From assembly GCA_964019335.1 (NCBI GenBank), contig OZ025732.1:124001-188000 (forward strand): 64,000 nt of DNA. Direction: 5' to 3'. Positions 9,553 to 19,213 of the stretch are shown piece after piece (position 1 is the stretch's first letter; each line of letters begins with the position of its first letter). Origin of the DNA: Diplonema japonicum (Eukaryota; Euglenozoa; Diplonemea; Diplonemida; Diplonemidae). The translations under genes were made by a program, and so were the position numbers. Below the pieces are notes generated by a model. It searched no databases, was not told the DNA's origin, and saw nothing but the letters and a program-made list of their open reading frames with translations.

Positions 9553-10167
9553 CCACCCCTTTAACGTGATAATAGCCCTACTCGCTGACTTCGTGGGGGC
9601 AGGGACCCTCTACTACAGCGAGTCACAGTGGTCGACTGTGCTGAACTCCTACAACTAGGAACTACTGGAGACGACCCTACGCAATGTAGGAGTGCCGGCC
9701 CGGCGTGCTACGAGGGCGATAGGCTATGCAGGGTCTCACAGACCTCGCACCCTATGATTTTAGTTTCCACCTTTTCCTTTTCCACTTCTTGTCTTTTAAC
9801 TTCCCTTCTGCTTTCCCAACATGGTTTCCGTCCCGGGTATGACGTTAAACTGCGTCCGCCGACGCATTTGGGTCAACATTCTCTGATGACCAAGCCGTCT
9901 TTTTCCGTTTCTTCTCCCCTTCTCTTTGTTATGTTATTTTCATTATTCTTTCTGGCGATAGACTGATACGGGCCATGGAAGCAACCTCTGCTTAATTCCT
10001 GGTACGTGGGAGGCTCCTCTTGAGGATGTCAGTCACCTTTTCCCCTTTTTTACTCGACTCTCTGTTTTCGTATGCAGTATTTATTCTTTCCCACCCCTTT
10101 TTATCTATTTCTTCGCTTCTTCATCCTAACTTAAAACCATTTCAGCCACCCCTTTAACGTGATAATA
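9553..10167 (+). mobile_element. AGR copy 4 with 22-bp target duplication
   Basis: The element is 9575-10145: last codons of the AGR ORF, whole 3' UTR, end CTAACTTAAAACCATTTCAG. It is bounded by a perfect 22-bp direct repeat at 9553-9574 and 10146-10167 (starting CCACCCCTTTAACG). This is the clearest proof of the element's ends and of target-primed insertion without poly(A). Confidence 0.92.
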
Positions 10168-10214
10168 AAAAAACGGAGGAAAAAAGGCAATGCTCCTTGT
10201 CGTCATCAGATAAC

Positions 10215-10264
10215 CTGTTTTCTTTTTTTACTTGCTTTTACTCCTACATACAATATCATTTCAG
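10215..10264 (+). mobile_element. Small AG-ended insert, family b
   Basis: About 50 bases: CTGTTTTCTTTTTTTACTTG, then TACAATATCATTTCAG. In the paralogous leaders at 36688, 49244 and 50303 it is flanked by near-identical CCACCC(C)GATAAC repeats, as expected for a target duplication. It is a second sequence with the same CATTTCAG end. Here the upstream flank is rearranged. Confidence 0.6.
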
Positions 10265-10340
10265 CCCACCCGATAACGTAATTTAAAAAGAAGAGAAAAA
10301 AAGAATACTGAGGTTCGGCACCCACAGTAGCCAAAAGAAA

Positions 10341-11729
10341 ATGAAAAGAAAGAGATCAAATGAAGGAATGAACGATATGACAGTGTTCGTGAAGACGGGA
10401 GGCGGGGTTCACGATGTGGAAGTGTTGGGAAAGGACCTGTACAAGAAGGTGGGGTGTGCTGCTAGTTTAATCGTTGAAAGAAAACAAGAAAAAGACAAAA
10501 CCATGAAAGGAAGCGAAGGACCATCGGCAGTGACGCTGCAGGCGAGGCTCCCCACCTCTGAGGCCATCAGCATTGAGGCAGTGGCTTCGGAGGAGATGAT
10601 GAAGGTGAAGGAGAGGATCGCATCGATGGGAGGGTTGGATGTGGACAGCTTCACCCTCACCTTCGATGGGGTGGTGGTGGCGGCTGCTGACGACGGCGGT
10701 GGACAGCTTGTCGGCGATCTTCCTTTTGAGGATGGAAGCATGCTTGAAGTGGTGGTGAGCAAGAGGCAGGCGGCTCTGTTGAAACTCTCTGAGATGGGGA
10801 TCGAAGTGAAAGGAAGGGACTTGTACGGAGTCTTACGTGATGACCTTTTAGATACAATTTACGAGAGGGACGTCAAAAAAGATGAGGAGATCTGTGAGGT
10901 TGTGAACCTTCTCCTGGATGCTGGGGTAAGTGGTGGGGAGGTGGAGGCATTTCAATTTGTGATCAAGCACAATCTTCCTTCTTGTGTGGAGGTCCTCTTG
11001 ATTCGCACTTCTGTGGACGTGAATTCAGAAGTAGAGCTTCGTGTCCATTTGTATGTGATGCCCTGTACGGCACTTCACCTGGCCTCTTCTGAGGAGGTGG
11101 CGGCTGTTCTCTTGAGACACAATGCAGATGTCAATGCAAGAGACGGTGACGGTGTTCCTGTCATTCATGGTGCAGCTCATGAAGAGCATCCTGGGAGCAA
11201 GCTTTCTGTACTTTTGAAACACAATGCAGATGTGAATGCGAGAGACAGGAATGGATGGACGGCTATTCATCGCGCTCACCCCTCTGCTGTTCACCTTCTT
11301 CTTGAACACAAGGCAGACATTGAGGCAAAAGACAACGAGGGAAGAACACCCCTTTTGATGGCTTATTTATGGATGGCTGCAGTACTTCTTGAGCACAATG
11401 CTGATGTGAAGGCAAGGGACAATAGAGGGAACACCTGTCTGCACCACGCTGTAAGGTCCTTAGGTAATTTCGAGTTGTTACCTGTTCTGCTGAGACACAA
11501 TGCAGATGTGACGGCAAGGAACGATGAAGGGAAGACGGCTCTCGATCTTCTCCTCTCTGATAAAAGGGACGAGGCCAAGGCGATGCGATACCTGTTGGAG
11601 GACCCGAGTCTCGCTCATGATCTGGAGCTGTTCGAAAGTGGGAGGGAGCTGAGCGACGTCAGCAGGCTTACTGTTGTTCAACTGATATCTAAAGCGGCCA
11701 AAGAAGATGCCGCTGAATGGTACAAGTAG
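10341..11729 (+). CDS. Ubl-ANK protein 3 with LRR-family N-terminus
   Basis: Intact, 462 residues. Residues 1-38 (MKRKRSNEGMNDMTVFVKTG...) come from the Ubl-LRR branch and stop mid-Ubl. They are fused through SLIVERKQEKDKT to the complete Ubl-ANK start MKGSEGPSAV (about residue 55). The linker equals the 5' untranslated leader of the other ANK genes, read in frame. The ankyrin region (about 170-430) has cores like VLLRHNADVNARDGDG. The C-terminus is KAAKEDAAEWYK, shared with the gene at 43137. The leader has the conserved TTCGGCACCCACAGTAGCC just before the ATG. Role: probable intracellular scaffold. Confidence 0.8.
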   Translation: MKRKRSNEGMNDMTVFVKTGGGVHDVEVLGKDLYKKVGCAASLIVERKQEKDKTMKGSEGPSAVTLQARLPTSEAISIEAVASEEMMKVKERIASMGGLDVDSFTLTFDGVVVAAADDGGGQLVGDLPFEDGSMLEVVVSKRQAALLKLSEMGIEVKGRDLYGVLRDDLLDTIYERDVKKDEEICEVVNLLLDAGVSGGEVEAFQFVIKHNLPSCVEVLLIRTSVDVNSEVELRVHLYVMPCTALHLASSEEVAAVLLRHNADVNARDGDGVPVIHGAAHEEHPGSKLSVLLKHNADVNARDRNGWTAIHRAHPSAVHLLLEHKADIEAKDNEGRTPLLMAYLWMAAVLLEHNADVKARDNRGNTCLHHAVRSLGNFELLPVLLRHNADVTARNDEGKTALDLLLSDKRDEAKAMRYLLEDPSLAHDLELFESGRELSDVSRLTVVQLISKAAKEDAAEWYK

Positions 11730-11738
11730 TGGATGAGA

Positions 11739-12560
11739 ACGGCACCTGACGCTGAGGGTGCTGTCAACACCCCGGATGACCGCACCCTCCTTATCTACGT
11801 CGCCAAGGCCGCAGCCGTAGCTGCACATGCCACACGCGTCAGACGGTCTGACACGACAGCCGCCGCTCCATCTATGACTACACATACCGCTCACATCGAG
11901 CGTCCCGTCGCCATAACCTTCGTGACCCTAGTTGCCGCTGTGGCCGCCCGGGCTGTGCACACCGGATGCTCGCCACCACATCTGCGGCGAGCCAGACAGA
12001 CTTAGTTGGAACGATCCCACTTTTCCCGAAGGTCGCAAGTTTGCGGAAGTCTGCGCCACAGATAGCAGTCGCAGCCTGTCAGACGGACCCGACCGCAACA
12101 CCTGTGCTGTTCTCGTCTTCCGTAGCCCTCCATCCCCTCTTAGTAGCAAGCTGTCCCCAATATACGCGGAATTGAGGACGCCCGTGGCCGCGCCGATCAA
12201 GCTTTTCACGAAGTCGGCAGAACTGCAGACACCCGTTTCACCAGAGGTCAGGCTATTCACAAGGTCCATAGAACTGAGGACGCCTGCGACCTCGGCAAGG
12301 CTGCACCGGGATTGACACACCGATGCCGTCTGGCATGGGACACACACTCCAACCGGTTATCAGCACCCAGAGGGAATCGACGTCGGCTGCGGAGCCATCT
12401 TTAGCCATCTTTAGTCCGAGTCGAGGCGACGACGCCCGATTCGGCAGGGGGCCCCCTGGGCATCCACCAGACGATTGGAGCCCTATGAGCACCTTTTGTG
12501 ACAGAACAATAACTCAGGCACGAACGTCTCAACAACACCAGCTGGGTGGGGTCGGTCTGG
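11739..12560 (+). pseudogene. Decayed ORF1-like region of an AGR relative
   Basis: At 12314-12450 the frame MPSGMGHTLQPVISTQRES matches the N-terminal region of the AGR protein at 45306 (DTPMAPAMGHATLQPVVNAQ). Upstream, an internal 51-base repeat encodes units like AELRTPVAAPIKLFTKS and AELQTPVSPEVRLFTRS, and another frame has two ACQTD/SQTD segments. Several frameshifts. It continues directly from the 3' flank of Ubl-ANK 3. Confidence 0.55.
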
Positions 12561-12600
12561 CTAGACCAAGAGGAGGTGGAATTTAAAAAAAAAAGCATTT
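12517..12600 (+). repeat. Spacer repeat with GGTCTGGCTAGACC hairpin
   Basis: CAGCTGGGTGGGGTCGGTCT and GGCTAGACCAAGAG, then GGTGGAATTTAAAAA. It recurs at 22490-22575. The end (GTGGAATTT plus A-tract) also recurs at 18873 and 63470. GGTCT/AGACC can pair. Confidence 0.6.
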
Positions 12601-12790
12601 AACTTAGCACCAGGGCAGTCACAATAGGGTGTTAGAAGATAACGTGATTAGAAACCTTTTTTTTAAATGCTTTATTGAATGTTTGCAGTTGTTCTTTTCA
12701 TAATAAAAATAACCTGTTTACACCACAGGGGGGAAGGGAAGAATTAAATCTTTTTTACACCAGAAACCGGTGGGCGACAAACGGTAGAAG

Positions 12791-15700
12791 ATGGACCCAC
12801 TTGTCTGCAAGAGATGCACGTTCAGGAACAAGGAGAAGTGGAGTGTGTGCATGATGTGTTCGCTGCAGGTGGGTGAGCAAGGGGCTTCGCTGCAGATGCA
12901 TGGGATCTCCTTCACGAAGCAAGCTAATGAGATGATGAAGAAGGTAAAAGCCATAGAGAAACAGGACAAGATGTACACAGATACGGAATTCCCGGATAAC
13001 CTCCACAGCCTCTACGGGGATGGGGAGGTGGAAGAAATCAAAAAGTGGAAACGCTGCAGCGAGATGGGTACTGAGTGGAAGTTCGCCGCCAAGGACGACG
13101 TGGGTCTGCCTGTGTTCAGCCCCGATGCGATTGAGCAAGGAGGACTTGGGAACTGCTGGTTCCTCTCGGCTTTGGCTGTGGTCTGCACAAGGAGCGAGTT
13201 CATTCGTAGGATCTTCATTAGTAAGAAGAACAGCCCGAGCGGTGTCTATGCACTTCGCTTTTGGCACAACGGAGTCTGGACGCCTGTCCTGATCGATGAC
13301 TACCTCCCCATCACAGACTGGGGATCCATCGCCTACGCCAGGGGGAAAGGGAACGTCCTATGGCCCTCGTTGATTGAAAAGGCCTACGCCAAGCTTCATG
13401 GTATGGCCTCAAACCATTTCTTTTTTGCAGCTACGCACAAAAGATAAAAATAAAAAACACAGGCTCGTACAACGTCATGTGTTCTGGGAGAGCAAAAGAA
13501 GCCTTTACAAACCTCACGGGTGCTCCATGCAGCTCTGTCAGCTTTGATGAGCCCGATGCCGTGTGGGCGGAGCTGGTGAAGGCCGAATCCGGTTGTTGCC
13601 TGATGGCAGCTTCCTGCGGGAAGACTGGAGCGTCATCAGAAGAGTACCTTAAGCTAGGCCTTATCACAAGGCATAGCTACACCATCCTTGGGGTGACGGA
13701 CACTTTGGGGGTCAAGCTGCTGAACCTTCGCAACCCTTGGGGTAACACGGAGTGGAATGGAAGGTGGGGCAAGGGGTCATCCTTGTGGACCCCGGAGAAG
13801 CTGCAGCAGCTCGGCGCAAGCAGCGCGACAGAAAACGGTGCCTTCTGGATAGAGCTTTCCGACTTCCTGGAGTACTTCTCCCGCATGGATATCTGCAAGA
13901 CGCACGAGGATTGGTTCTCATGCCGCGAAGAGGGTGAGTTCAGCAGGGCGGCGGTCCCCAGCAGTGGGACGTCTCAGTTCTCCGATGCGTACGTGCTGAA
14001 GGCAAACTCGCCGACGTGGGCCTTCCTATCGATTGTTCAACGAGACGAGAGGGGCGCGGACAAGGGGTACTGCTACACGGACACTGCCATGACAGTGGTG
14101 CGGGTGACGAAGGACGAGGCAGAGCCAGACCCCAAACACTTCGAACACGTGGCCGCCGTGGCAAGCAGCTCCCAAAGGATCACAACATGCGAAGTTATGC
14201 TTAACAAGCCTGGTACTTACCTGGTGTTCCCGATGTCGATGCGGAACCAAAACGGGGACACCAGCTTCATCTTGGCCACATGGTCCAGCAAAAAGATAAC
14301 GATCGGACGGCAGCACATGAAGGACCTCAGCCCCCTCATCGCCGCACTGCACTGCATGTTCCTGTCGCCCACATCATACCCAAAGATCAAAGTGACGGAG
14401 CCTCTCGAGGATATCAGATTCGTGACAATCGAAGGGGTAGGCGGGTATTGGTACTTTGCGGCCAACTACACGAACAAGACCTTGGAAGTGACACTGGACG
14501 CCACCTCCTCTGTTGGACTTGTTTCCGACAGAGGTCTCAAGACCGTCGACACGATCCCCCCTGGTAGGAGCATGATCCTCATGATGCTCATCCCATCGAT
14601 TGATAGCTGGAGCAGGTCGAGCAGCACAAAGTATAGGCTGAGCAGCAGCATAGAACCCTGTCACAATCCTGCACTTTTGGAAACAGCCCACTTGCACGAG
14701 ATGCTACGCGTTCCTGTTGTGGCGAAGCCTGTCCAGCAAGAGGGTGTGAAGAAGGAGCAGCCTGCCCAGCAGCTTTCTGGTATCTCTCTGTTGGTGATTG
14801 CGGTGTTCCCAGGGGATAAGAGAAAAAGGACGATAAGCGTCTCTGAGAATGCGGGGGTGGCTGAGGTACGCGAGGCAGCGGAAAAAGAGTTTAAAGAGCT
14901 AGGTCGGGCTCTCAAGGTGGAGGGTTTTGACAAGGCGTCCGGTTCCTTCGTCGACGCCTCCAAGGACAAGAAGTTCGTGAACGAAGAGAGAGTGCAAGTC
15001 GTCTTCAATGTCCCCAGACTGAAACCTCTCACAGAGAACGAAGGAAACCTCGCTCTTCACCACGCGGCAAGGAACGGCGACACAGACAGCATGCGACTGC
15101 TTCGCAACCACGGCGTCGATCCTGGTCTGAAGAGTTCTGACAACAGGACGCTGTTGCACTCCGCAGCCGAAGGGGGCTTTGTCGATGCTATTACTCTTTT
15201 AATCGAGGAATGGAAGCAGGACCCGGGGGCGAAGGCGGACAATGCCTGGACACCACTTCACTCGGCGGCGTGGGCTGGACGTGTCGATGCCATGAAGCTT
15301 CTAATCAATAAGTACAACCAAAGCCCTGGTCTCAGCACGAATGATGGTTGGACGCCCTTACACTCCGCAGCGGAAGGGGGGCACACGAAGGCTGTGGATA
15401 TCTTACTCAAACAGTACAAGCAAAACCCCGGGTTCAAAACAGTGAAGAAGGGTTGGACCGCTGTGCAAGCCGCGGCATGGAGCGGTAGTGTGGAGCTGGT
15501 GAAGCGTCTAGTTGAAGGTTACGACGAAGGTGTTGCCGAGACGACGTGCAGCGGGTGGACGCCCTTGCACGCAGCAGCGTGGGGCGGCCATGTTGAGCTG
15601 GTGCAGTACCTTGTTGAGACGAAGAAGCAGAAGCCCGGGGTGAAGAGCAATGATGGTTGGACGCCGCTCCACCTTGCCGCGCTGAAGGGACACTACACAA

Positions 15701-16143
15701 CGGTACAGGCGCTCACTGCTGCGCACGGTGGAGAACCTGAGGTGAAGAACAACCTCGGGGGCACGCCCCTCCACTGTGCTGCGGTGAACGGCAGCATCGA
15801 AATCATTGAACTCCTAATCAACAAATGTAAACACGACCCGGGTGCGCCTTGCAACGACGGCAGCACCCCACTGCACCATGCAGCATCGAAGGGTAACGTC
15901 GCTGCGATGGAGCTGCTCATCAACGAATACAAGCAAAAGGCTGGCGTGAGGAAGATCGACGGCCGGACGCCCTTGCACTCTGCAGCAGCAGCAGGAAGCA
16001 TGGACGCCACAGTTCTTCTCATCAACGAGCACAACCAAAACCCGAGTTCTACAGACTTCTACGGCAGGACACCCTATGACGAGGCCAAGAAGCAGGGGGA
16101 GCAGCACATGGACGTGATCAGCTACCTAGAGGGCTGCATGTAA
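12791..16143 (+). CDS. Calpain-15-like cysteine protease with RanBP2 finger, Ubl and ankyrin repeats
   Basis: Two exons (12791-13400, 13463-16143) give 1096 residues. Residues 6-23 form a RanBP2-type zinc finger (C6-x2-C9-x10-C20-x2-C23), the hallmark of calpain-15/SOL proteins. The protease core follows: Cys122 in QGGLGNCWFLSAL, His274 in RHSYTILGV, Asn294 in LRNPWG. The triad is complete, so it is probably an active Ca2+-responsive cytosolic cysteine protease. Residues about 345-600 resemble calpain domain III (SFILATWSSKK). Residues about 643-722 resemble a ubiquitin-like fold. About 733-1090 are ten full ankyrin repeats plus a partial one (GWTPLHSAAEGGH type). These are diverged from the neighbouring Ubl-ANK genes, so the gene is not a recent copy. 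The Ubl plus ankyrin combination echoes its neighbours. No retroposon lies inside. Confidence 0.88.
13401..13462 (+). other. Spliceosomal intron in the calpain gene (62 bp)
   Basis: Donor G|GTATGG at 13401 and acceptor AACACAG at 13462. Joining gives KLHG-SYN-VMCSGRAKEA, the expected calpain continuation. An earlier acceptor, TTTTTTGCAG ending at 13430, would instead run into TAA after six codons, so acceptor choice would decide between protease and a truncated product. Confidence 0.85.
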
Positions 16144-16185
16144 GGCTATGCTATTGGAGTAGTGTCCAACCGCATAAGGTAGTGT

Positions 16186-16262
16186 GGCATCTTCAGGGGT
16201 GGATAAGTAGAGACAAGGGACGTTCCAAAACACGGAACATCCTTTGTTTCACCCTCTTCCTT
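16186..16262 (+). mobile_element. RT-D type 3' tail
   Basis: GGATAAGTAGAGACAAGGG, then GTTCC-AAAACAC-GGAAC and ATCCTTTGTTTC. It matches the 3' UTR of the RT-D copies at 53230 and 60140, including the hairpin. Extreme 5' truncation. Confidence 0.7.
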
Positions 16263-16287
16263 TTTTTAAAGTGTGATGCGCTAGTTC

Positions 16288-16907
16288 TTTTACAAGCCCC
16301 CTCCCCCTTTCATAAATCATAAATCACAACAACAAAATAAAAACAGAACAATAGAACACAGTATTGAAAAGAAAAGAAATGAAAGAAAGCGAAGGACCAT
16401 CGGCAGTGACGCCGCAGGCGAGGCTCCCCGGACCCGGTCCCTGTTTGTGACCCGGTCTCGATAGTCCCTGACGACCCAGTCACCACAACTGGCCCAGTCT
16501 CGGTCCACGCCACAGACCCGTTATCCGCAGCTGATCCGCTCTACCCGGTCCCCATGCAGGTGGACAGGCCTGAGCCTCTGGGACGGCACGGATCGACTAC
16601 ATGGATGCAGCCCACGCCTTCAACGGGACAATGAAGGGAAAACGTGTCTGCACTACGCTGTTGAAAGAGGTTGGTTCGAAGTGTTGCCTGAGATGTGACG
16701 GCAAGGAACGATGAAGGGAAGACGCCTCTCGATCTTGTCCCCTCTGTGTGATGAGGACATTACCAAAGCGATGCGATACCTGTTGGAGGACCCGAGTCTC
16801 GCTCATGATCTGGAGCTGTTCGAAAGTGGGAGGGAGCTGAGCGACGTCAGCAGGCTTCCTGTTGTTCAACTGATTTCAATAAGTATTGCCAATCAGGCAT
16901 CCTTTTA
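16288..16907 (+). pseudogene. Ubl-ANK mosaic remnant (pair of 37098-37740)
   Basis: Contains the ANK start (MKESEGPSAVTPQARLP), then about 180 bases of a proline- and valine-rich frame with DPV repeats (DPVPVCDPVSIVPDDPV) of retroposon ORF1 look. It then has the last ankyrin repeat and the tail (YLLEDPSLAHDLELFESG). A deletion after GTGTTGCCTG (16686) and an extra TG at 16746 break the frame. Confidence 0.75.
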
Positions 16908-16959
16908 ATAAAGACTTGTTTACCTTTTAAAGCCTCGCGTTTTGTTTTACCACGTCTTC

Positions 16960-17070
16960 ATTCTAAAATATAAAACCAACCCCCCACCACAGCAGCCGAC
17001 GAGACAGACGCAGCAGTGAAAATAAGAAAGCCCCCCTGAACAAGTTTTCCCCCACCCCTATAACGTGATA
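16960..17070 (+). repeat. Intergenic spacer module, short form
   Basis: CACCACAGCAGCCGACGAGA ... CAGCAGTGAAAATAAGAAAG, CCCCCCTGAACAAG, CCACCCCTATAACGTGATAA. It is preceded at 16920-16975 by a sequence (CCTCGCGTTTTGTTTTACCA) also present at 22373. Confidence 0.65.
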
Positions 17071-17118
17071 ATAAAAAAAATAAGAAATTCTTATTTTTAA
17101 CATCGAGTACAAGTTTTC

Positions 17119-17329
17119 ATACCTAGTTTTGACTGATACGGGCCATGGAAGCAACCTCTGCTTAATTCCTGGTACGTGGGAGGCTCCTCTTGAGGATGTC
17201 AGTCACCTTTTCCCTTTTTTATTCGACTCTCTGTTTTCGTATGCAGTATTTATTCTTTTCCACCCCTTTTTATCTATTTCTTCGCTTCTCTATTCTAACT
17301 TAAAATCATTTCAGATACCTAGTTTTGAC
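17119..17329 (+). mobile_element. AGR copy 5 with 15-bp target duplication
   Basis: The element is 17134-17314, flanked by perfect direct repeats ATACCTAGTTTTGAC at 17119-17133 and 17315-17329. It lies 38 bases upstream of the Ubl-LRR 1 start codon in sense orientation, so its terminal AG could serve as the acceptor nearest this ATG. Confidence 0.92.
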
Positions 17330-17367
17330 AGGGCTTGGTTTGGTTTGGAAACAGGAAAAAAAAGAAA

Positions 17368-18195
17368 ATGAACGATATGACAGTGTTTGTGAAGACGGGA
17401 GGCGGGGTTCACGATGTGGAAGTGTCGGGGAAGGAGACGGTGGGGAGCCTGTACAAGAAGGCGGGGTGTGCTGCTGGTTTACTTGAAGGCAGGTTCAAAC
17501 TGGTTTGGGAGGGTGAGGTCCTTGACAGGAACGGCTGTGACGAGCTTCATTCACTTGCCCTCGTGGAGGGCTCCGTGGTCCATGTGGAGGAGAACAAGAG
17601 AACCGTTCGTCTGGCAGAGCTGAGGGACAAGAACTCAGGAGTGGTTTCGGAGCTTGAGGATCTTGTGTCAGCTGACCCTGAGCTTGTTCTGGTGGTGGAG
17701 GTGGGGGACTTACCAGCTGTCGAAGTCTTGTCCATGCGCGGGTGGGACCTTCCTCCTGGACTTCGGTTCCTCGTTGTCACCGACTCCACAGGCAGTGTTA
17801 CAAGTATAGATAAGATGTTTCTCTATGGCTGCGACAACCTAACGTCTGTTGATCTCATCCTCCCAAATGTTTCTTCAATTGATTGTTTATTTTTATTGGG
17901 GAACAACGAACTAGAAACCATCGACTTGAGTTCCATGACCAATCTTTATTCCATTGGTGATGGCTTCTTGTCAGGGTGCAACAAGCTAGAAACCATCGAC
18001 TTGAATTCAATGAACAATCTTTCTTTCATTGGTTCTTCCTTCTTAGATAGGTGCAACAGGTTAGAAACCATCGTTTTGAGAGGAGGCACTGATACTTTGA
18101 ACAGTCTCTTAAAGGCTCAAGTACCAGCGGGGGTAAGTATACAGAAAATAAAAACTGTAATATTTCCCCTTTCACCAATAAGTAGTGTAATCTAG
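17368..18195 (+). CDS. Ubl-LRR protein 1 (short array)
   Basis: A 275-residue protein from ATG 17368 (MNDMTVFVKTGGGVHDVEVS). Residues 3-70 are ubiquitin-like (VFVKTGG, then FKLVWEGEVLD). A linker (about 75-140) holds VVSELEDLVSADPELVLVVE. BspA-type LRRs begin about residue 145 with consensus L-x2-I-x-L-x2-M-x-N-L-x2-IG-x2-FL-x2-C. Only about three to four repeats are present, against 11-12 in the copies at 40429 and 50432, and they are more diverged. The N-terminal MKRKRS extension of the other copies is replaced by AGR-flanking sequence. No membrane anchor. Probably an intracellular ligand-binding protein. Confidence 0.75.
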   Translation: MNDMTVFVKTGGGVHDVEVSGKETVGSLYKKAGCAAGLLEGRFKLVWEGEVLDRNGCDELHSLALVEGSVVHVEENKRTVRLAELRDKNSGVVSELEDLVSADPELVLVVEVGDLPAVEVLSMRGWDLPPGLRFLVVTDSTGSVTSIDKMFLYGCDNLTSVDLILPNVSSIDCLFLLGNNELETIDLSSMTNLYSIGDGFLSGCNKLETIDLNSMNNLSFIGSSFLDRCNRLETIVLRGGTDTLNSLLKAQVPAGVSIQKIKTVIFPLSPISSVI

Positions 18196-18259
18196 AAGAC
18201 GCAGTCTTTTTGTTGTGGGAAATGAGTTCAAATGGGGCCACATCGCTAGGCCTGATATA

Positions 18260-18750
18260 AAAAAAAAAAAAAAAAAGGCCAAAGGCATCTTAATTGAAAG
18301 AGTGAAACACTTTTACTTAGAACACAGCTGTTTCCCAGCCACACGACCCTGCGACGCCACCAGTGACACCCACTTCAAGATCACCGCCAACTCGGCAAAG
18401 GGGGACAGAGTGACGTATTGGCGCCAAATCAGGATACCCGCCAATTTCCACCAGGCCCTGACCGGGGCCTTCCGTTCCGCTAATAATTGAGCGGCAGGCC
18501 CATCAACCTTGCTCACCCAAGCGGGGTCGAGACGCCAACGGCTCGCGACCAGGCCAAACTCCAGCCCCGCAGCGCCACCAACCTCCAGGGCTCGCCTCGT
18601 TCGCCTATCACCACGCCGTATCGCGCGCACAAAGCCCGGAACCGCAAGGCAGCCTCAGTCACCTCGGCTCATCAGCGGCCATCATTTCTTCGCCACACGC
18701 TCCACGCCGACAGGCTGATGGAACTGAAAGCTTAAATTTTGCAGCAGCGG
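18260..18750 (+). other. Unassigned GC-rich stretch ending in RT-A scrap
   Basis: An A-tract (18259-18275), then a GC-rich part (18310-18650) with an open frame FKITANSAKGDRVTYW that I do not recognise (possibly retroposon ORF1). 18660-18735 is the RT-A C-terminal scrap LMELKA, also at 9426, 42592 and 56740. Confidence 0.35.
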
Positions 18751-18754
18751 CTTT

Positions 18755-19060
18755 GATTGTGGAGAACCCACGAATAGCAATCAAATACCTTGAAGACACC
18801 GGGGACAGCCATCTAACCTGCCGAAGTGGCATGCCAATCAGACGGCGGCTGAGGCACTTATGATTTAATCGGAGGTGGAATTTAAAAAAAAAAAAAAATC
18901 AGAATCCCGAGATCCCATCCCTGATGAGTGGATCCTGTTTCTCATGGAAACAGAGAACACCAGCAGCCGACCAATCAGACGCAGCGGTGTGAAAAAAGAA
19001 AGCCCCCCCAAACAAACTTTTCCCCACCCCAATAACGTGATTGAAAAAGAAAAAGGAAAA
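18755..19060 (+). repeat. Intergenic spacer module, long form 1
   Basis: Order: ATACCTTGAAGACACCGGGG, GAGGCACTTATGATTTAATC, A-tract, CCCGAGATCCCATCCCTGAT, GGAAACAGAGAACACC, GACCAATCAGACGCAGC (CCAAT box), CCCCCC, CCCACCCCAATAACGTGAT. It is near-identical to 42592-42930 and close to 41985-42360 and 51905-52300, always between family genes. It may combine the 3' end of one gene and the promoter of the next. Confidence 0.65.
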
Positions 19061-19213
19061 AAGAAAAAGAAGAAAGGGTACTGGGGTCCGGCACCCACAG
19101 TAGCCAAGTTCTGTTATTTTCGTTATTCTTTCCGGCAATAGACTGATACGGGCCAAGAAGAAACGGATACTGAGGTCCGGCACCCAAAAGAAAAAAAGAG
19201 GAAGGGAAGGAAA

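Noticed and set aside
10318-10340. Resemblance of the leader motif CACAGTAGCCAAAAG to a dinoflagellate spliced-leader relic
   Set aside because: Only GTAGCCA matches in sense; the rest of the leader (TTTTGGCTCAAG) is absent and the motif extends upstream into unrelated conserved sequence, so chance is likely.
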